This document shows, in pieces, positions 59,233 to 64,000 of a stretch of 64,000 bases of DNA. Under the pieces are notes generated by a model. The model saw only the letters and a program-made list of their open reading frames with translations. It did no database searches and was not told the DNA's origin. Source of the stretch: Rugalucina vietnamica (taxonomy: Eukaryota > Mollusca > Bivalvia > Lucinida > Lucinidae); assembly GCA_964017185.1 (NCBI GenBank), contig OZ024871.1:10346214-10410213 (forward strand), given 5' to 3'. The translations under genes and the position numbers were made by a program. Positions within the stretch are counted from its first letter, which is position 1, and every line of letters begins with the position of its first letter.

Positions 59233-61834
59233 ATGGGCTGTAAAGGCACTTGTATGGACTACAAGCCCCACTGGGTCTCGAACTCCCTAAACTCGGTGGG
59301 GTTCTGTGAGAAACCAGCCCGAGTTGGTACCGACACATTGCAATACTATACAGAAATTTTCATTTTCGGTCATCTTTGTACCCCTATTTCTCGAAAACTA
59401 GAGTTTTCCCGGCATAGCCGCTTATGTGGTCTGAAAGTACATCCCTTCTACTGTAAATCCCACTAGGTCGCTTGCTCCCTAAACTCCGCGCACGTCAGTG
59501 ACAGGGGTGCCTCATACCCCATCCCAAAACCCATGAATGTTCACGTTTCCCAATGTTTGAGTTGAAATTTCCGACAAACCAGAGTTTTCCCAGTATAACC
59601 GTCCTATGGGCTGTAAAGGCACTTGTATGGACTACAAGCCCCACTGGGTCTCGAACTCCCTAAACTCGGTGGGGTTCTGTGAGAAACCAGCCCGAGTTGG
59701 TACCGACACATTGCAATACTATACAGAAATTTCCATTTTCGGTCATCTTTGTACCCCTATTTCTCGAAAACTAGAGTTTTCCCGGCATAGCCGCTTATGT
59801 GGTCTGAAAGTACATCCCTTCTACTGTAAATCCCACTAGGTCACTTGCTCCCTAAATTCCGCGCACGTCAATGACAGGGGTGCCTCATACCCCACCCCCA
59901 AACCCATGAATGTTCACGTTTCCCAATGTTTGAGTTGAAATTTCCGACAAACCAGAGTTTTCCCAGTATAACCGACCTATGGGCTGTAAAGGCACTTGTA
60001 TGGACTACAAGCCCCACAGGGTCTCGAACTCCCTAAACTCGGTGGGGTTCTGTGAGAAACCAGCCCGAGTTGGTACCGACACATTGCAATACTATACAGA
60101 AATTTCCATTTTCGGTCATCTTTGTACCCCTATTTCTCGAAAACTAGAGTTTTCCCGGCATAGCCGCTTATGTGGTCTGAAAGTACATCCCTTCTACTGT
60201 AAATCCCACTAGGTCGCTTGCTCCCTAAACTCCGCGCACGTCAGTGACAGGGGTGCCTCATACCCCATCCCAAAACCCATGAATGTTCACGTTTCCCAAT
60301 GTTTGAGTTGAAATTTCCGACAAACCAGAGTTTTCCCAGTATAACCGACCTATGGGCTGTAAAGACACTTGTATGGACTACAAGCCCCACTGGGTCTCGA
60401 ACTCCCTAAACTCGGTGGGGTTCTGTGAGAAACCAGCCCGAGTTGGTACCGACACATTGCAATACTATACAGAAATTTCCATTTTCGGTCATCTTTGTAC
60501 CCCTATTTCTCGAAAACTAGAGTTTTCCCGGCATAGCCGCTTATGTGGTCTGAAAGTACATCCCTTCTACTGTAAATCCCACTAGGTCACTTGCTCCCTA
60601 AACTCCGCGCACGTCAATGACAGGGGTGCCTCATACCCCATCCCCAAACCCATGAATGTTCACGTTTCCCAATGTTTGAGTTGAAATTTCCGACAAACCA
60701 GAGTTTTCCCAGTATAACCGACCTATGGGCTGTAAAGGCAATTGTATGGACTACAAGCCCCACTGGGTCTCGAACTCCCTAAACACGGTGGGGTTCTGTG
60801 AGAAACCAGCCCGAGTTGGTACCGACACATTGCAATACTATACAGAAATTTCCATTTTCGGTCATCTTTGTACCCCTATTTCTCGAAAACTAGAGTTTTC
60901 CCGGCATAGCCGCTTATGTGGTCTGAAATTACATCCCTTCTACTGTAAATCCCACTAGGTCGCTTGCTCCCTAACCTCCGCGCACGTCAGTGACAGGGGT
61001 GCCTCATACCCTATCCCAAAACCCATGAATGTTCACGTTTCCCAATGTTTGAGTTGAAATTTCCGACAAACCAGAGTTTTCCCAGTATAACCGACCTATG
61101 GGCTGTAAAGGCACTTGTATGGACTACAAGCCCCACTGGGTCTCGAACTCCCTAAACTCGGTGGGGTTCTGTGAGAAACCAGTCCGAGTTGGTACCGACA
61201 CATTGCAATACTATACAGAAATTTCCATTTTCGGTCATCTTTGTACCCCTATTTCTCGAAAACTAGAGTTTTCCCGGCATAGCCGCTTATGTGGTCTGAA
61301 AGTACATCCCTTCTACTGTAAATCCCACTAGGTCACTTGCTCCCTAAACTCCGCGCACGTCAATGACAGGGGTGCCTCATACCCCACCCCCAAACCCATG
61401 AATGTTCACGTTTCCCAATGTTTGAGTTGAAATTTCCGACAAACCAGAGTTTTCCCAGTATAACCGACCTATGGGCTGTAAAGGCACTTGTATGGACTAC
61501 AAGCCCCACTGGGTCTCGAACTCCCTAAACTCGGTGGGGTTCTGTGAGAAACCAGCCCGAGTTGGTACCGACACATTGCAATACTATACAGAAATTTCCA
61601 TTTTCGGTCATCTTTGTACCCCTATTTCTCGAAAACTAGAGTTTTCCCGGCATAGCCGCTTATGTGGTCTGAAAGTACATCCCTTCTACTGTAAATCCCA
61701 CTAGGTCACTTGCTCCCTAAACTCCGCGCACGTCAATGACAGGGGTGCCTCATACCCCACCCCCAACCCCATGAATGTTCAATGTTTGAGTTGAAATTTC
61801 TGACAAACCAGAGTTTTCCCAGTATAACCGACCT
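59233..61834 (+). repeat. Type A higher-order block (seven units, 2,602 bp)
   Basis: Units are 59233, 59606, 59979 (HRVSN), 60352 (MGCKDTC), 60725 (MGCKGNC, NTVG, LKLHPFY), 61098 and 61471. The order matches 44003-46604. Private changes include TTTTCATTTTCGG at about 59358 and CAGTCCGAG in unit 61098. Confidence 0.8.
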
Positions 61835-64000
61835 ATGGGCTGTAAAGGCACTTGTATGGACTACAAGCCCCACTGGGTCTCGAACTCCCTAAACTCGGTG
61901 GGGTTCTGTGAGAAACCAGCCCGAGTTGGTACCGACACATTGCAATACTATACAGAAATTTCCATTTTCGGTCATCTTTGTACCCCTATTTCTCGAAAAC
62001 TAGAGTTTTCCCGGCATAGCCGCTTATGTGGTCTGAAAGTACATCCCTTCTACTGTAAATCCCACTAGGTCGCTTGCTCCCTAAACTCCGCGCACGTCAG
62101 TGACAGGGGTGCCTCATACCCCATCCCCAAACCCATGAATGTTCACGTTTCCCAATGTTTGAGTTGAAATTTCCGACAAACCAGAGTTTTCCCAGTATAA
62201 CCGTCCTATGGGCTGTAAAGGCACTTGTATGGACTACAAGCCCCACTGGGTCTCGAACTCCCTAAACTCGGTGGGGTTCTGTGAGAAACCAGCCCGAGTT
62301 GGTACCGACACATTGCAATACTATACAGAAATTTCCATTTTCGGTCATCTTTGTACCCCTATTTCTCGAAAACTAGAGTTTTCCCGGCATAGCCGCTTAT
62401 GTGGTCTGAAAGTACATCCCTTCTACTGTAAATCCCACTAGGTCACTTGCTCCCTAAACTCCGCGCACGTCAATGACAGGGGTGCCTCATACCCCATCCC
62501 AAAACCCATGAATGTTCACGTTTCCCAATGTTTGAGTTGAAATTTCCGACAAACCAGAGTTTTCCCAGTATAACCGACCTATGGGCTGTAAAGGCACTTG
62601 TATGGACTACAAGCCCCACAGGGTCTCGAACTCCCTAAACTCGGTGGGGTTCTGTGAGAAACCAGCCCGAGTTGGTACCGACACATTGCAATACTATACA
62701 GAAATTTCCATTTTCGGTCATCTTTGTACCCCTATTTCTCGAAAACTAGAGTTTTCCCGGCATAGCCGCTTATGTGGTCTGAAAGTACATCCCTTCTACT
62801 GTAAATCCCACTAGGTCACTTGCTCCCTAAACTCCGCGCACGTCAATGACAGGGGTGCCTCATACCCCACCCCCAAACCCATGAATGTTCACGTTTCCCA
62901 ATGTTTGAGTTGAGATTTCCGACAAACCAGAGTTTTTCCAGTATAACCGACCTATGGGCTGTAAAGGCACTTGTATGGACTACAAGCCCCACTGGGTCTC
63001 GAACTCCCTAAACTCGGTGGGGTTCTGTGAGAAACCAGCCCGAGTTGGTACCGACACATTGCAATACTATACAGAAATTTCCATTTTCGGTCATCTTTGT
63101 ACCCCTATTTCTCGAAAACTAGAGTTTTCCCGGCATAGCCGCTTATGTGGTCTGAAAGTACATCCCTTCTACTGTAAATCCCACTAGGTCGCTTGCTCCC
63201 TAAACTCCGCGCACGTCAGTGACAGGGGTGCCTCATACCCCATCCCCAAACCCATGAATGTTCACGTTTCCCAATGTTTGAGTTGAAATTTCCGACAAAC
63301 CAGAGTTTTTCCCAGTATAACCGTCCTATGGGCTGTAAAGGCACTTGTATGGACTACAAGCCCCACTGGGTCTCGAACTCCCTAAACTCGGTGGGGTTCT
63401 GTGAGAAACCAGCCCGAGTTGGTACCGACACATTGCAATACTATACAGAAATTTCCATTTTCGGTCATCTTTGTACCCCTATTTCTCGAAAACTAGAGTT
63501 TTCCCGGCATAGCCGCTTATGTGGTCTGAAATTACATCCCTTCTACTGTAAATCCCACTAGGTCACTTGCTCCCTAAACTCCGCGCACGTCAATGACAGG
63601 GGTGCCTCATACCCCATCCCAAAACCCATGAATGTTCACGTTTCCCAATGTTTGAGTTGAAATTTCCGACAAACCAGAGTTTTCCCAGTATAACCGACCT
63701 ATGGGCTGTAAAGGCACTTGTATGGACTACAAGCCCCACAGGGTCTCGAACTCCCTAAACTCGGTGGGGTTCTGTGAGAAACCAGCCCGAGTTGGTACCG
63801 ACACATTGCAATACTATACAGAAATTTCCATTTTCGGTCATCTTTGTACCCCTATTTCTCGAAAACTAGAGTTTTCCCGGCATAGCCGCTTATGTGGTCT
63901 GAAAGTACATCCCTTCTACTGTAAATCCCACTAGGTCACTTGCTCCCTAAACTCCGCGCACGTCAATGACAGGGGTGCCTCATACCCCACCCCCAAACCC
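61835..64000 (+). repeat. Type B higher-order block, partial at window end
   Basis: Units are 61835, 62208 (CCGTCC), 62581 (HRVSN), 62954, 63328 (TTTTTCCC insertion, here with LKLHPF) and 63701 (HRVSN), then spacer to the window edge. The order matches 46605 onward. Confidence 0.78.

Larger units (their letters stand above)
55338..64000 (+). repeat. Satellite array, right arm distal part (23 units)
   Basis: The array resumes exactly where the transposon interrupted it. The 192 bp before the element (51446-51637) plus the 172 bp after it (55338-55509) total 364 bp, a normal short unit. Unit starts then run 55510, 55883, 56256 and so on to 63701, and the window ends inside the following spacer. 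This part contains higher-order blocks nearly identical to those before the transposon, plus an extra three-unit duplication at 56256-58495. Nothing other than satellite was recognised. Confidence 0.97.

Noticed and set aside
43-63934. More than 150 copies of a 77-residue cysteine-containing protein, as a multigene family
   Set aside because: Copies sit at exact satellite spacing, unit length is 1 modulo 3, nine copies have stops, others lost the start or stop, and the nucleotide sequence is as conserved between the frames as within them.

Overview
The window is almost entirely one tandemly repeated satellite DNA from a eukaryotic chromosome. About 162 near-identical units of 373 bp (or 364 bp in a 9-bp-deleted version) fill it from end to end, interrupted once by a 3.7-kb DNA transposon. 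No host protein-coding gene, rRNA or tRNA gene can be supported. Long homogenised arrays, higher-order repeats and a TA-flanked terminal-inverted-repeat transposon with ATTT, TTCA and GA microsatellites point to an animal, most likely an invertebrate. A marine mollusc would fit but cannot be proved from this sequence.

Layout. (1) 1-16034: left array, 43 full units plus a truncated one, whose recurrent 77-codon frame reads on the minus strand. (2) 16034/16035: an abrupt inversion junction. (3) 16035-51637: right array, 96 units in the opposite orientation, the last one interrupted. (4) 51638-55335: a Tc1/mariner-type non-autonomous transposon with 26-bp terminal inverted repeats and a TA target-site duplication. 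(5) 55338-64000: the right array resumes in register and runs off the window.

The two arrays are not independent. Reading outward from the junction, rare marker variants occur in the same order on both sides, out to at least 5.6 kb on the left and 28.8 kb on the right. The array was therefore duplicated as a head-to-head inverted copy and has since gained and lost whole units by unequal exchange. The marker register implies a loop of about 320 bp at the centre, while the sequence itself folds with a 52-bp loop.

The 373-bp unit is an old dimer: a 192-bp half (A) and a 181-bp half (B) are about 62% identical over 87 ungapped bases. On top of this, the distal right array (about 41.8-64 kb) has a young higher-order repeat of two alternating seven-unit blocks, about 5.2 kb per 14 units. 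Older scattered block duplications lie at 24-39 kb.

Each unit carries a 77-codon open frame. Unit lengths of 373 and 364 are both 1 modulo 3, several right-array units carry stop codons that were themselves amplified, and starts and stops are lost in others. The frame is best read as non-coding and kept open by homogenisation.
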